In this document: piece after piece, positions 1 through 8,829 of the stretch
How the letters are laid out: every line of letters starts with the position of its first letter
How positions within the stretch are numbered: the first letter of the stretch is position 1
Origin: Pseudomonas yamanorum
Lineage (GTDB): Bacteria; Pseudomonadota; Gammaproteobacteria; Pseudomonadales; Pseudomonadaceae
NCBI RefSeq assembly: GCF_013386765.1
Contig: NZ_JACARE010000003.1
Coordinates: 388,766 to 452,765 of the forward strand
Direction: 5' to 3'
DNA length: 64,000 nt
Position numbers and translations under genes: made by a program
Notes under the pieces: generated by a model
The model's input: only the letters and a program-made list of their open reading frames with translations
Database searches by the model: none
Told to the model about the DNA's origin: nothing

Positions 1-14
1 GCAGGCAAAGAAAA

Positions 15-911
15 TCAAACAGGCTCGACTTGCTCCATCATCCACTTCACAAAATCCCGCACCTTGGGCACTTCCGCCGAGTGCTCGGGGTAGGCGAGGT
101 AATACGCATCCTGGCTCGGCATCGCGTGCTGCCAGGGGATCACCAGCTTGCCCTCGGCCAATTCCTCCTCCACCAGGAAGCGTGGCAACAGCGCCACACC
201 ACAGCCGACCTGGGCGGCACGGATGCACATATAAAAGGTCTCGAAGCGCGGCCCGTGGTAGCTGTGTTCGGTGTGATAACCCTGGGCGGCGAACCAGTCG
301 TGCCAGCCTTGCGGGCGCGAAGCGTTTTGCAGCAGCACCAGTTCGCTGAGTTGCGTGGGGTCGGTAAAGGGTTGCGCGGGCAGGCTGTCGGGCGAGCACA
401 CGGGCACCAGTTCTTCGCTGAACAGTTTCAGGCTTTCGGTGCCGGGCCGTGAGCCCTGGCCAAAGTAGAACGCCAGGTCAGCCTTGCCTTGCAGCAACTC
501 GTCGGGCTCCTGTTCGTTGCACAGGTCCAGGTGAATCTGCGGATGGCGCAGCCGCCAGCCCTTGAGGCGTGGCACCAGCCAGCGGGCGCCGAAGGTGTAG
601 GGCGTGGACACCCGCAGCACTTCGGTCTCGCCGCCGTAGGAGCGCAGGTAGTGAGTAGACATCTCCACCTGGGTGAGAATCTTGCGCACTTCCACCAGGT
701 ACAGGTCGCCCGCCGGGGTCATCTGCAAGCGGCGGCGCACCCGGCGAAACAGCAGGTGCTGCAGCAGTTCTTCCAGCTGCGCGACCTGTTTGCTGACGGC
801 GCTCTGGGTGAGGTTCAGCTCCTCGGCGGCGCGGGTAAAACTCAGGTGGCGGGTGACCGCTTCGAAACACTGCAAGGCGGTGATCGAGGGCAAATGTCTT
901 TTATTGAGCAC
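15..911 (-). CDS. LysR-family transcriptional regulator beside amaB
   Basis: A 298-residue LysR-type regulator. The N-terminal winged helix-turn-helix covers about residues 15-70 (LSFTRAAEELNLTQSAVSKQ is the recognition region) and is followed by a GcvA-like effector-binding domain. I chose the GTG at 911 because an AGAGG ribosome site lies just upstream and the length fits the family; a longer reading to 1079 would overlap amaB and add residues unlike LysR. It is divergent from amaB, with a 155-base intergenic region holding a long inverted repeat. Pseudomonas putida has a LysR gene next to amaB, so control of amaB/amaA by lysine-pathway intermediates is a reasonable inference; the effector is unknown. 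Confidence 0.9.
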   Translation of the reverse strand: MLNKRHLPSITALQCFEAVTRHLSFTRAAEELNLTQSAVSKQVAQLEELLQHLLFRRVRRRLQMTPAGDLYLVEVRKILTQVEMSTHYLRSYGGETEVLRVSTPYTFGARWLVPRLKGWRLRHPQIHLDLCNEQEPDELLQGKADLAFYFGQGSRPGTESLKLFSEELVPVCSPDSLPAQPFTDPTQLSELVLLQNASRPQGWHDWFAAQGYHTEHSYHGPRFETFYMCIRAAQVGCGVALLPRFLVEEELAEGKLVIPWQHAMPSQDAYYLAYPEHSAEVPKVRDFVKWMMEQVEPV

Positions 912-991
912 GGCACGCCTCTTTTTGTTCTTAGCATGAATAAACGGAATGATATCTCGCCTAATCGTCGTTTGTTGGCAAGTCTTGGGCC

Positions 992-1052
992 AGCTACAAA
1001 TAAGGTCTGGATCGTCGCGGGAACTGGCGGCGCATATTTTGTATTTGTAGCT
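992..1052. promoter_or_regulatory. Long-spaced perfect inverted repeat before amaB
   Basis: AGCTACAAATA (992-1002) is repeated in inverse as TATTTGTAGCT (1042-1052), an 11-base perfect match with a 39-base spacer, ending just before the AAGGAG ribosome site (1055-1060) of amaB. It may be a pair of sites for the divergent LysR protein or a stem in the amaB leader. Function is inferred from position only. Confidence 0.5.
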
Positions 1053-1066
1053 TGAAGGAGTGACCC

Positions 1067-2557
1067 ATGGTTGCCGCATTGCTTGATCGTCTCGGGGTAA
1101 ACCCGGCGCTGTACCAGTCGGGCAAACAGCCCGTGCATTCGCCCATTGATGGCAGCCGGATTGCCAGCGTGCACTGGGAAGGCGCTGCCGAGGTGGAGCA
1201 GCAGGTCAGTCGCGCCGAGCATGCATTCGACGCCTGGCGCAAGGTGCCGGCACCCCGTCGTGGTGAGCTGGTGCGCCAGTTCGGCGACGTGTTGCGTGAA
1301 TACAAGGCCGACCTCGGCGAGCTGGTGTCGTGGGAAGCCGGCAAGATCACCCAGGAAGGTTTGGGTGAAGTGCAGGAAATGATCGACATCTGCGACTTCG
1401 CCGTCGGCCTGTCGCGCCAACTGTATGGCTTGACCATCGCCTCCGAGCGCCCAGGCCATCACATGCGTGAAACCTGGCACCCGCTGGGCGTAGTTGGTGT
1501 GATCAGCGCCTTTAACTTCCCGGTGGCCGTGTGGGCGTGGAACACCGCGCTGGCGCTGGTATGCGGCAACGCGGTGATCTGGAAACCCTCGGAAAAGACC
1601 CCGCTCACCGCCTTGGCCTGCCAGGCGTTGTTCGAGCGCGTGCTGAAGAAATTCGACGGCGCCCCCGAGTACCTGAGCCAAGTGATCATCGGTGGTCGTG
1701 ACGCCGGTGCCGCACTGGTGGATGACCCACGTGTCGCGCTGATCAGCGCCACCGGCAGCACCCGCATGGGCCGCGAAGTGGCGCCGAAAGTCGCCGCGCG
1801 TTTTGCCCGCAGCATTCTCGAACTGGGCGGCAACAACGCCATGATCCTCGGCCCAAGCGCCGACCTGGACATGGCCGTGCGCGCCATCCTGTTCAGCGCC
1901 GTCGGTACCGCCGGCCAGCGCTGCACCAGCCTGCGCCGGTTGATCGCCCATGAGTCGGTGAAAGAAGAAATCGTCACCCGCCTCAAGGCTGCTTACTCCA
2001 AGGTGCGCATCGGCCACCCGCTGGAAGGCAACCTGATCGGCCCGCTGATCGACAAACACAGCTTCGACAACATGCAGGACGCCCTGGAACAGGCCTTGAG
2101 CGAAGGCGGCCGGGTGTTTGGCGGCAAGCGTCAACTGGAAGATAAATTCCCCAATGCCTACTACGTGTCGCCGGCCATCGTGGAAATGCCGGAGCAGAGT
2201 GACGTGGTGTGCACCGAAACCTTCGCCCCGATCCTGTACGTGGTGGGCTATACCGATTTCGCCGAAGCGCTGCGCCTGAACAACGCCGTGCCTCAAGGCC
2301 TGTCGTCGTGCATCTTCACCACCGACGTGCGTGAAGCCGAGCAGTTCATGTCGGCCGTGGGCAGCGACTGCGGGATCGCCAACGTCAACATCGGCCCGAG
2401 CGGCGCGGAGATTGGTGGCGCGTTTGGCGGTGAGAAAGAGACCGGCGGCGGGCGTGAGTCGGGTTCGGATGCATGGCGCGGGTACATGCGTCGCCAGACC
2501 AATACCGTGAACTACTCGCTGGAACTGCCGCTGGCCCAGGGCATTACCTTCGACTGA
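1067..2557 (+). CDS. amaB: L-2-aminoadipate-6-semialdehyde dehydrogenase (ALDH7 family)
   Basis: A 496-residue NAD(P)-dependent aldehyde dehydrogenase of the ALDH7/antiquitin type. It oxidises aminoadipate semialdehyde (in equilibrium with piperideine-6-carboxylate) to 2-aminoadipate in the cytoplasmic D-lysine/pipecolate route. Visible features are the cofactor-binding stretch VISAFNFPVAVWAWN, the glutamate motif LELGGNNA, the catalytic cysteine in TAGQRCTSLRR, and the ALDH7-like C-terminal GGAFGGEKETGGGRESGSDA. AAGGAG lies six bases before the ATG. The next gene downstream is amaA, the enzyme for the preceding step, as in P. putida, which supports the specific name over a generic ALDH. Confidence 0.9.
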   Translation: MVAALLDRLGVNPALYQSGKQPVHSPIDGSRIASVHWEGAAEVEQQVSRAEHAFDAWRKVPAPRRGELVRQFGDVLREYKADLGELVSWEAGKITQEGLGEVQEMIDICDFAVGLSRQLYGLTIASERPGHHMRETWHPLGVVGVISAFNFPVAVWAWNTALALVCGNAVIWKPSEKTPLTALACQALFERVLKKFDGAPEYLSQVIIGGRDAGAALVDDPRVALISATGSTRMGREVAPKVAARFARSILELGGNNAMILGPSADLDMAVRAILFSAVGTAGQRCTSLRRLIAHESVKEEIVTRLKAAYSKVRIGHPLEGNLIGPLIDKHSFDNMQDALEQALSEGGRVFGGKRQLEDKFPNAYYVSPAIVEMPEQSDVVCTETFAPILYVVGYTDFAEALRLNNAVPQGLSSCIFTTDVREAEQFMSAVGSDCGIANVNIGPSGAEIGGAFGGEKETGGGRESGSDAWRGYMRRQTNTVNYSLELPLAQGITFD

Positions 2558-2568
2558 GTCTCTGCTCA

Positions 2569-2655
2569 TGTAGGAGCTGGCTTGCCTGCGATACGCATAA
2601 CTCGGTACATCAGTTACACCGAGTTGATGCTATCGCAGGCAAGCCAGCTCCTACA
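2569..2655. repeat. REPIN hairpin (GGAGCTGGCTTGCCTGCGAT class)
   Basis: Two 25-base arms in perfect inverted orientation (2569-2593 and 2631-2655), with an inner ACTCGGT/ACCGAGT pair. It lies in the amaB-amaA gap, so a transcript covering both genes would carry a strong hairpin. The same element family recurs elsewhere in this window. Confidence 0.9.
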
Positions 2656-2713
2656 TTTGATCGGGTTCGCACATCAAAAATAGTGGTTTGTTAGGTCTCA
2701 TCGGAGTCTGGCA

Positions 2714-3997
2714 ATGGCATTACGCGAAGCATGTTTGTGGGAACAACTCACCCCTGGCCGGCCGGATCGTGCCGCGCTCAAGGGCGAGGTCAACGTGGAT
2801 GTGTGCGTGATCGGTGCCGGTATCACCGGTTTGTCGGCGGCCATTCACTTGCTGGAACAAGGTAAAAGCGTCGTCGTACTCGAAGCCCATCGCACCGGCC
2901 ACGGTGGTTCGGGGCGCAACGTGGGCCTGGTCAACGCCGGGATGTGGATTCCTCCGGACGAGATCGAAGCCGGTTTCGGCGAAGCGGTAGGCAGCCAGCT
3001 TAACCGCATGCTCGGCGCGGCACCGTCCCTGGTGTTCAGCCTGATCGACAAATACAACATCGACTGCCAACTGCGCCGCGAGGGCACCTTGCACATGGCG
3101 CACAACGCCCGTGGCGAGGCGGATCTGCGCAGTCGTGAAGAACAATGGAAGCGTCGCGGCGCCCCGGTGGAGCTGTTGACCGGCGCGGCCTGCGAGCAAG
3201 CCACCGGTACCAAAAAGATCGCCGCCGCCTTGCTGGATCGGCGTGCGGGTACCCTGAACCCGATGGCCTACACCAGCGGCTTGGCCAATGCCGCCGTCGG
3301 GTTGGGCGGGCAACTGTTCGACCATTCCCCGGTCACCCAACTGGAGCGCCAGGGCCAACGCTGGTCTGTGCAAACTGCCCAGGGCTCGGTGCAGGCCGAA
3401 CAAGTGGTGATCGCCTCCAACGCCTACACCGAGGGCGAGTGGACCGAGCTGCGCCGCAACTTTTTCCCCGGCTATTACTACCAGGTGGCGTCGGCCCCGC
3501 TGACCGACGACGCCGCGCAACAAATCCTCCCCGGCGGCCAGGGCTCCTGGGACACCCGCCAGGTTCTCAGCAGCATCCGCCGCGATGCCGAAGGCCGGCT
3601 GTTGCTCGGCAGCCTGGGCAATGGCAACCAGAAACCCGCGTGGTTCCTCAAGGCCTGGGCCGATCGGGTGCAGCAGCACTACTTCCCGTACCTCAAGCCG
3701 GTGCAGTGGGAATGCACCTGGACCGGCTGCATCGCCTTCACCCCGGACCACCTGATGCGCCTGTTCGAACCGGCGCCGGGGCTGGTGGCGGTCACCGGTT
3801 ACAACGGGCGTGGGGTGACGACCGGCAGTGTGGTGGGCAAAGCCTTTGCCGATTACCTGTGTCACCAGGATCCACAGGCGTTGCCGATTCCGTTCGCACC
3901 GATGCAGCCCTTGGCCGGTGTCGGCCTGCGCAGCTGTTTGTATGAGGCGGGATTCTCGCTGTATCACGCGGGCCAATGCCTGCGGATCGTGATCTGA
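2714..3997 (+). CDS. amaA: FAD-dependent L-pipecolate oxidase (DAO family)
   Basis: A 427-residue FAD oxidoreductase of the D-amino acid oxidase superfamily. The Rossmann motif VIGAGITGLSAAIHLLE is near residues 33-50, followed by an acidic ribose-binding residue in VVVLEAHR and by SGRNVG. The C-terminal GYNGRGVTTG motif closes the FAD fold. By synteny with P. putida amaA it should oxidise L-pipecolate to piperideine-6-carboxylate, feeding AmaB. A GGAG site at 2703-2706 supports the ATG at 2714. A REPIN separates it from amaB, so co-transcription is likely but may be attenuated. Family assignment is firm; substrate rests on the amaB neighbourhood. Confidence 0.85.
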   Translation: MALREACLWEQLTPGRPDRAALKGEVNVDVCVIGAGITGLSAAIHLLEQGKSVVVLEAHRTGHGGSGRNVGLVNAGMWIPPDEIEAGFGEAVGSQLNRMLGAAPSLVFSLIDKYNIDCQLRREGTLHMAHNARGEADLRSREEQWKRRGAPVELLTGAACEQATGTKKIAAALLDRRAGTLNPMAYTSGLANAAVGLGGQLFDHSPVTQLERQGQRWSVQTAQGSVQAEQVVIASNAYTEGEWTELRRNFFPGYYYQVASAPLTDDAAQQILPGGQGSWDTRQVLSSIRRDAEGRLLLGSLGNGNQKPAWFLKAWADRVQQHYFPYLKPVQWECTWTGCIAFTPDHLMRLFEPAPGLVAVTGYNGRGVTTGSVVGKAFADYLCHQDPQALPIPFAPMQPLAGVGLRSCLYEAGFSLYHAGQCLRIVI

Positions 3998-4140
3998 TCA
4001 ACGAAATACCGCTCAGAAGCCTGCATTTTCTTAGCCGGCTACTAATCTGTATTGGTGCGAGTCGTAGCAGTAACGCACTGTAAATGTGCACTTCCGTTAC
4101 GCACGCTGTTACAGGTTCAAGGGTGGCCCTTTAATGGCCG

Positions 4141-4214
4141 GGTTGCAGTGCTTGATCAGTCGGGTTGCACTTTATGGATCCAATGGTTGCACCCGGCTGA
4201 GATAGACGGTTGCA
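4141..4214 (+). promoter_or_regulatory. Phased GGTTGCA direct-repeat array (putative enhancer)
   Basis: GGTTGCA occurs at 4141-4147, 4163-4169, 4185-4191 and 4208-4214, that is, at intervals of 22, 22 and 23 bases or about two helical turns. All copies lie on the same DNA face, 70-150 bases upstream of a sigma-54 promoter. This is the layout expected for an activator binding array; the protein that binds is unknown. Confidence 0.55.
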
Positions 4215-4286
4215 CGTCCAATCAAAAGGCCCCCAAAAACCTGCAATAACAATGACACCGTGTCTTTTTGAATAATAAAAACGTAA

Positions 4287-4302
4287 TGGCACGCCGCTTG
4301 CT
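4287..4302 (+). promoter_or_regulatory. Sigma-54 (-24/-12) promoter of braC
   Basis: TGGCACGCCGCTTGCT matches the RpoN consensus TGGCAC-N5-TTGC, with GG at 4288-4289 and GC at 4300-4301 separated by exactly ten bases. The predicted start near 4313 leaves a 60-base leader before the braC ATG at 4374. Confidence 0.75.
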
Positions 4303-4373
4303 CTGGGCTTTCGCTGAAAGTTTTTGAAGTGAAGCTGCAGTGCCAATTCAACAAAAACCTCGGAGCACCACTC

Positions 4374-5510
4374 ATGTCCCAGACGTTTTACAAGAAAGGT
4401 TTTGTAGCCCTCGCAGTTGCTGCTGCGCTGGGTGTTTCTGCGTTTGCTCAAGCTGATGTGAAGATTGGCGTAGCGGGGCCGATGACCGGCGCCAACGCGG
4501 CATTTGGTGAGCAGTACATGAAGGGTGCCCAGGCGGCAGCCGATGTCATCAACAAGGCTGGCGGCATCAACGGCGAGCAGATCAAGCTGGTGGCCGGCGA
4601 CGACGCCTGCGAACCCAAGCAAGCGGTGGCCGTGGCCAACCGTCTGGCAGACCAGGACAAAGTGATCGGCGTGGTCGGGCACTTCTGCTCGTCCAACACT
4701 ATCCCTGCCTCCGAGGTGTATGCCGATGCGAACATCATCATGATCACCCCGGGCTCCACCAACCCACAGGTCACCGAGCGCGGCCTGTCGGCGGTGTTCC
4801 GTATGTGTGGTCGTGACGACCAGCAGGGCATCGTGGCTGGCGACTACATCGTCGACGTGCTCAAGGGCAAGAAAGTCGCGGTTATCAACGACAAGGACAC
4901 CTACGGCAAAGGGTTGGCTGACGCCACCGCTGCGCAGTTGACCAAGCGCGGCGTGAAGCCGGTGCTGGAAGAAGGCCTGACCCGTGGCGAGAAAGACTTC
5001 AGCGCCCTGGTCACCAAGATCCGCTCCACCGGTGCTGACGTCGTGTACTTCGGCGGCCTGCACCCGGAAGCCGGTCCACTGGTTCGCCAGATTCGTGAAG
5101 CGGGCCTCAAAGACGTCAAGTTCATGTCCGATGACGGTGTGGTCACCGATGAACTGGTAGCAACCGCCGGCGGTGCACAGTACGTGAACGGCGTGTACAT
5201 GACCTTCGGCGCCGACCCGCGCCTGCTGCCAGACAGCAAGACCGTCGTGGAAGAGTTCCGCAAAAATGGTACCGAGCCTGAGGGCTACACCCTGTACGCC
5301 TACGCTTCGATCCAGGCCCTGGCCGCTGGCTTCAATGGCGCCAAGTCCAACAAGGGTGAAGACGCGGCCAAGTGGCTCAAAGCCCACCCGGTCAAAACCG
5401 TCATGGGCGAGAAGAATTGGGACGCCAAGGGCGACCTGAAAGTCTCCGACTATGTGGTTTACCAGTGGGACAAGGACGGCAAGTATCACCAGCTGGAAAA
5501 GCAGAAGTAA
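4374..5510 (+). CDS. braC: Branched-chain amino acid ABC transporter, periplasmic binding protein
   Basis: A 378-residue substrate-binding protein of the LivJ/LivK/BraC type. The signal peptide spans about residues 1-26, with likely cleavage after AQA before DVKIGVAGPMTG, the conserved first strand of the family. The Leu/Ile/Val-binding fold continues to the end without breaks. I start at 4374, where GGAG lies about ten bases upstream and the signal peptide begins directly, rather than at an upstream frame start. It is the first gene of braC-livHMGF and sits behind a sigma-54 promoter, pointing to nitrogen-linked or amino-acid-linked control. Exact amino acid specificity cannot be read from sequence. 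Confidence 0.9.
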   Translation: MSQTFYKKGFVALAVAAALGVSAFAQADVKIGVAGPMTGANAAFGEQYMKGAQAAADVINKAGGINGEQIKLVAGDDACEPKQAVAVANRLADQDKVIGVVGHFCSSNTIPASEVYADANIIMITPGSTNPQVTERGLSAVFRMCGRDDQQGIVAGDYIVDVLKGKKVAVINDKDTYGKGLADATAAQLTKRGVKPVLEEGLTRGEKDFSALVTKIRSTGADVVYFGGLHPEAGPLVRQIREAGLKDVKFMSDDGVVTDELVATAGGAQYVNGVYMTFGADPRLLPDSKTVVEEFRKNGTEPEGYTLYAYASIQALAAGFNGAKSNKGEDAAKWLKAHPVKTVMGEKNWDAKGDLKVSDYVVYQWDKDGKYHQLEKQK

Positions 5511-5544
5511 TAGTTAGCGCGATCGGTTAGACGCCACTTGACCC

Positions 5545-5665
5545 TGTGGGAGCCGGGCTTTTGTGGGAGCTGGCTTGCCTGCGATAGCGTCACCTCGGTT
5601 TGACTGACATTGCGAGGTGTCTGCATCGCGGGCAAGCCCGACTCCCACACAAGCCAGCTCCCACA
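5545..5665. repeat. Compound REP/REPIN element between braC and livH
   Basis: Two GTGGGAGC-type half sites on the left (5545 and 5562) face two inverted half sites on the right (ending 5648 and 5665), so a nested double hairpin forms. It fills most of the 252-base gap between the binding protein and the permease genes. REP elements at this place often lower expression of downstream genes relative to the binding protein; that role is inferred. Confidence 0.85.
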
Positions 5666-5762
5666 CGGGGACTTGGTTGCCAGCCCTTTTGTGTCTGTCT
5701 TTTCCTCCTAGAAGATCCGCACACCCACAGGTGTGCAGGCTCTCACTGCGTGAGATTGCGTT

Positions 5763-6677
5763 ATGGATGGTATTTTCCTGCAGCAACTGGTCAATGGGCT
5801 GACCCTCGGGTCGGTCTATGGCTTGATCGCCATCGGCTACACAATGGTCTATGGCATCATTGGCATGATCAACTTCGCCCATGGCGAGGTTTATATGATT
5901 TCCGCTTACCTCGCGGCGATCAGTCTGGCACTGCTGGCTTACTTCGGCATCGAATCCTTCCCGCTGCTCATCCTTGGCACCCTGATTTTCACCGTCGTCG
6001 TTACCGGCGTTTACGGCTGGGTCATCGAGCGTGTCGCCTACAAACCGCTGCGCAACTCCACCCGACTGGCACCGCTGATCAGCGCCATCGGTATCTCGCT
6101 GATCCTGCAGAACTACGCGCAGATCGCCCAGGGCGCCAAGCAACAAGGCATCCCGACGCTGCTGGCAGGCGCCTGGAGGGTCGATATCGGCACCGGGTTC
6201 GTGCAACTGACCTACACCAAGGTGTTTATCCTGGTGGCCGCGTTCGTCGGCATGGGCCTGCTGACCTACATCATCAAGTACACCAAGCTCGGCCGCATGT
6301 GCCGCGCAACCCAGCAAGACCGCAAAATGGCGTCGATCCTCGGTATCAATACCGACCGGGTCATCTCCTACGTATTCGTGATCGGTGCCGCCATGGCCGC
6401 GCTGGCCGGTGTGCTGATCACCCTGAACTACGGCACGTTCGACTTCTATGCCGGCTTCATCATCGGCATCAAGGCATTTACCGCAGCGGTACTCGGCGGC
6501 ATCGGTTCCCTGCCTGGGGCCATGCTGGGCGGGATCATCCTGGGTATTTCCGAGTCGCTGTTCTCGGGGTTGATCAACTCTGACTACAAAGACGTGTTCA
6601 GTTTCTCCCTGCTGGTGGTGATCCTGATTTTCCGTCCCCAGGGCCTGCTCGGTCGCCCACTCGTGGCGAAGGTATAA
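5763..6677 (+). CDS. livH: Branched-chain amino acid ABC transporter permease LivH
   Basis: A 304-residue inner-membrane permease. It begins MDGIFLQQLVNGLTLGSVYG and has the family signature GMINFAHGEVYMISAY near residues 35-50, followed by roughly eight hydrophobic segments and the coupling-loop region RATQQDRKMASILGIN. Length matches LivH/BraD (about 300-308). It pairs with LivM to form the translocation channel and is separated from livM by only two bases. The ribosome site is weak and the REP element lies directly upstream, so read-through from braC is expected to supply the message. Confidence 0.92.
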   Translation: MDGIFLQQLVNGLTLGSVYGLIAIGYTMVYGIIGMINFAHGEVYMISAYLAAISLALLAYFGIESFPLLILGTLIFTVVVTGVYGWVIERVAYKPLRNSTRLAPLISAIGISLILQNYAQIAQGAKQQGIPTLLAGAWRVDIGTGFVQLTYTKVFILVAAFVGMGLLTYIIKYTKLGRMCRATQQDRKMASILGINTDRVISYVFVIGAAMAALAGVLITLNYGTFDFYAGFIIGIKAFTAAVLGGIGSLPGAMLGGIILGISESLFSGLINSDYKDVFSFSLLVVILIFRPQGLLGRPLVAKV

Positions 6678-6679
6678 CT

Positions 6680-7957
6680 ATGTCTGCTGCCTACTCTATC
6701 GATATCAAGAAAAGTGTCGTCGATGCGGTACTCGCCGGGCTGATTTCGCTGATCGTGTTCGGTCCGATCGTCGGCGTGGTCCTCGACGGCTACAGCTTCA
6801 ACCTGGAACCGGCGCGTGTCGGCATCCTGGTGGCCATTGTGATGGTCGGCCGGTTTGCCATGAGCCTGTTCCTGCAAACCCCCAGGGGCCTGCGGATTCT
6901 CCAGGGTTTTGAAAGCACCGGCTCCGGTGTGCATGTACTCAAGCCGGACTACAAATCGCGCCTGCGCTGGATCATCCCGGCGTTGATCGTGATTGCCATC
7001 GTGTTCCCGTTCTTCGCCAACAAATACCTGCTGACCGTGGTGATCCTCGGGCTGATCTACGTGTTGCTGGGCCTGGGCCTGAACATCGTGGTGGGCCTGG
7101 CCGGGCTGCTCGACCTGGGCTACGTGGCGTTCTACGCCATCGGTGCCTACGGCCTGGCGCTGGGTTATCAATACCTCGGTCTGGGCTTCTGGTCGGTACT
7201 GCCGTTGGCGGCCATCTGTGCCGCGTTGGCGGGGTGCATACTCGGGTTCCCGGTGCTGCGAATGCACGGCGATTACCTGGCGATCGTGACCCTGGGCTTC
7301 GGTGAAATCATCCGCCTGGTGCTGAACAACTGGCTGTCGTTTACCGGTGGCCCGAACGGCATGCCGGTGCCGTCGCCCACGTTTTTCGGCCTGGAGTTTG
7401 TGCGCAAGGCGAAGGATGGCGGGGTGCCGTTCCACGAGTTCTTCGGCATCGACTACAACCCCAACATCAAATTCCTGTTTATCTACATCGTGCTGTTCCT
7501 GGTGGTGCTGCTGGTGCTGTACATCAAGCACCGCCTGACTCGCATGCCGGTGGGCCGCGCTTGGGAAGCCTTGCGCGAAGATGAAATCGCCTGCCGTTCC
7601 ATGGGCCTCAACCACGTGCTGGTGAAGCTCTCGGCGTTCACCATCGGCGCGTCCACTGCCGGTTTGGCCGGGGTGTTTTTCGCCAGCTACCAGGGCTTCG
7701 TCAACCCGTCGTCGTTCACCTTCTTCGAGTCGGCGCTGATCCTCGCCATCGTGGTGTTGGGCGGCATGGGCTCCACCGTCGGCGTGGTGATTGCCGCGTT
7801 CGTGTTGACCGTGGCGCCGGAACTGCTGCGCAGCTTCTCTGAATACCGCGTGCTGCTGTTCGGCGTGTTGATGGTGGTGATGATGATCTGGCGACCGCGC
7901 GGGCTGATCCGCATCAGCCGTACCGGTGTAGTCCCACGTAAAGGAGTGGCGCCATGA
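6680..7957 (+). CDS. livM: Branched-chain amino acid ABC transporter permease LivM
   Basis: A 425-residue permease of the LivM/BraE type. An N-terminal segment with several hydrophobic helices (residues 1-120) precedes the conserved core with NIVVGLAGLLDLGYVAFYAI, GDYLAIVTLGFGEIIRLVLN and the cytoplasmic loop GRAWEALREDEIACRSMG that contacts the ATPases. The last helix ends in WRPRGLIRI. AAGG sits seven bases before the ATG, and the stop overlaps the livG start in an ATGA, indicating translational coupling. The length is typical for the Pseudomonas form with the N-terminal extension. Confidence 0.92.
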   Translation: MSAAYSIDIKKSVVDAVLAGLISLIVFGPIVGVVLDGYSFNLEPARVGILVAIVMVGRFAMSLFLQTPRGLRILQGFESTGSGVHVLKPDYKSRLRWIIPALIVIAIVFPFFANKYLLTVVILGLIYVLLGLGLNIVVGLAGLLDLGYVAFYAIGAYGLALGYQYLGLGFWSVLPLAAICAALAGCILGFPVLRMHGDYLAIVTLGFGEIIRLVLNNWLSFTGGPNGMPVPSPTFFGLEFVRKAKDGGVPFHEFFGIDYNPNIKFLFIYIVLFLVVLLVLYIKHRLTRMPVGRAWEALREDEIACRSMGLNHVLVKLSAFTIGASTAGLAGVFFASYQGFVNPSSFTFFESALILAIVVLGGMGSTVGVVIAAFVLTVAPELLRSFSEYRVLLFGVLMVVMMIWRPRGLIRISRTGVVPRKGVAP

Positions 7958-8829
7958 GCAAGGAAGTCGTCCTCTCCGTGGAACACCTGATGATGCACTT
8001 CGGTGGCATCAAGGCCTTGAGCGATGTGAGCCTCAAGGTCGAACGCAACTCGATCTTCGCCCTGATCGGCCCCAACGGCGCCGGCAAGACCACGGTGTTT
8101 AACTGCCTGACCGGTTTTTACAAAGCCTCCGGCGGCAAGATCGAACTCAATGTGCGCGGCAAGCAGACCAACGTGATCCAGCTGCTCGGCGAGCGCTTCA
8201 AGGCCACCGACTTTGTCTCACCGAAAAGCTTCTTCAGCCGGGTGTTCTACAAAATGTTCGGTGGCACTCACCTGGTGAACCGTGCCGGTTTGGCGCGCAC
8301 CTTCCAGAACATTCGCCTGTTCAAGGAAATGTCGGTGGTGGAGAACCTGCTGGTGGCTCAGCACATGTGGGTCAACCGCAACATGCTCGCGGGCATCCTC
8401 AACACCAAGGGCTACCGCAAGGCTGAAAGCGACGCCCTCGACCATGCGTTCTACTGGCTGGAAGTGGTGGACCTGGTGGACTGCGCCAACCGCCTGGCCG
8501 GCGAACTGTCCTACGGCCAGCAACGCCGCCTGGAAATCGCCCGCGCCATGTGCACCCGGCCGCAGATCATCTGCCTCGACGAGCCGGCTGCCGGCCTCAA
8601 CCCCCAGGAAACCGAAGCCCTCAGCGCGATGATTCGCCTGCTGCGGGATGAACACGACCTCACGGTGGTGCTGATCGAGCACGACATGGGCATGGTGATG
8701 AGTATTTCCGACCACATCGTGGTGCTGGACCACGGCAACGTGATTGCCGAGGGCGGCCCTGAAGCAATCCGCAATGACCCTAAAGTGATCGCGGCTTACC
8801 TGGGCGCTGATGAAGAGGAACTGGTATGA
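7954..8829 (+). CDS. livG: Branched-chain amino acid ABC transporter ATPase LivG
   Basis: A 291-residue ABC ATPase. Walker A is GPNGAGKTT, the Q-loop region is ARTFQNIRLF, the ABC signature is LSYGQQ, Walker B is IICLDEPAAGLN, and the switch histidine is in VLIEHDMGMV. It is longer than E. coli LivG because of an insert after Walker A (about residues 60-105, with GKQTNVIQLLGERF), as seen in Pseudomonas BraF. AAGGAG precedes the ATG, which overlaps the livM stop; its own stop overlaps livF in the same way. It forms a heterodimer with LivF. Confidence 0.93.
   Translation: MSKEVVLSVEHLMMHFGGIKALSDVSLKVERNSIFALIGPNGAGKTTVFNCLTGFYKASGGKIELNVRGKQTNVIQLLGERFKATDFVSPKSFFSRVFYKMFGGTHLVNRAGLARTFQNIRLFKEMSVVENLLVAQHMWVNRNMLAGILNTKGYRKAESDALDHAFYWLEVVDLVDCANRLAGELSYGQQRRLEIARAMCTRPQIICLDEPAAGLNPQETEALSAMIRLLRDEHDLTVVLIEHDMGMVMSISDHIVVLDHGNVIAEGGPEAIRNDPKVIAAYLGADEEELV

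Larger units (their letters stand above)
3998..4373. other. 376-base regulatory gap before the branched-chain amino acid operon
   Basis: No convincing gene. The interval holds four spaced GGTTGCA words (4141-4214) and a sigma-54 promoter (4287-4302), each listed separately. A 65-codon open frame covering the repeats (from 4052) has no recognisable protein and no good ribosome site. Confidence 0.7.

Noticed and set aside
842..2569. Long minus-strand open frame opposite amaB (575 codons)
   Set aside because: It mirrors a clear aldehyde dehydrogenase gene, has no family motif and overlaps the LysR gene; a product of high GC third-position bias.
4052..4249. 65-codon frame upstream of braC
   Set aside because: It lies over the GGTTGCA repeats, has no good ribosome site and no family resemblance; the region is better explained as a promoter.
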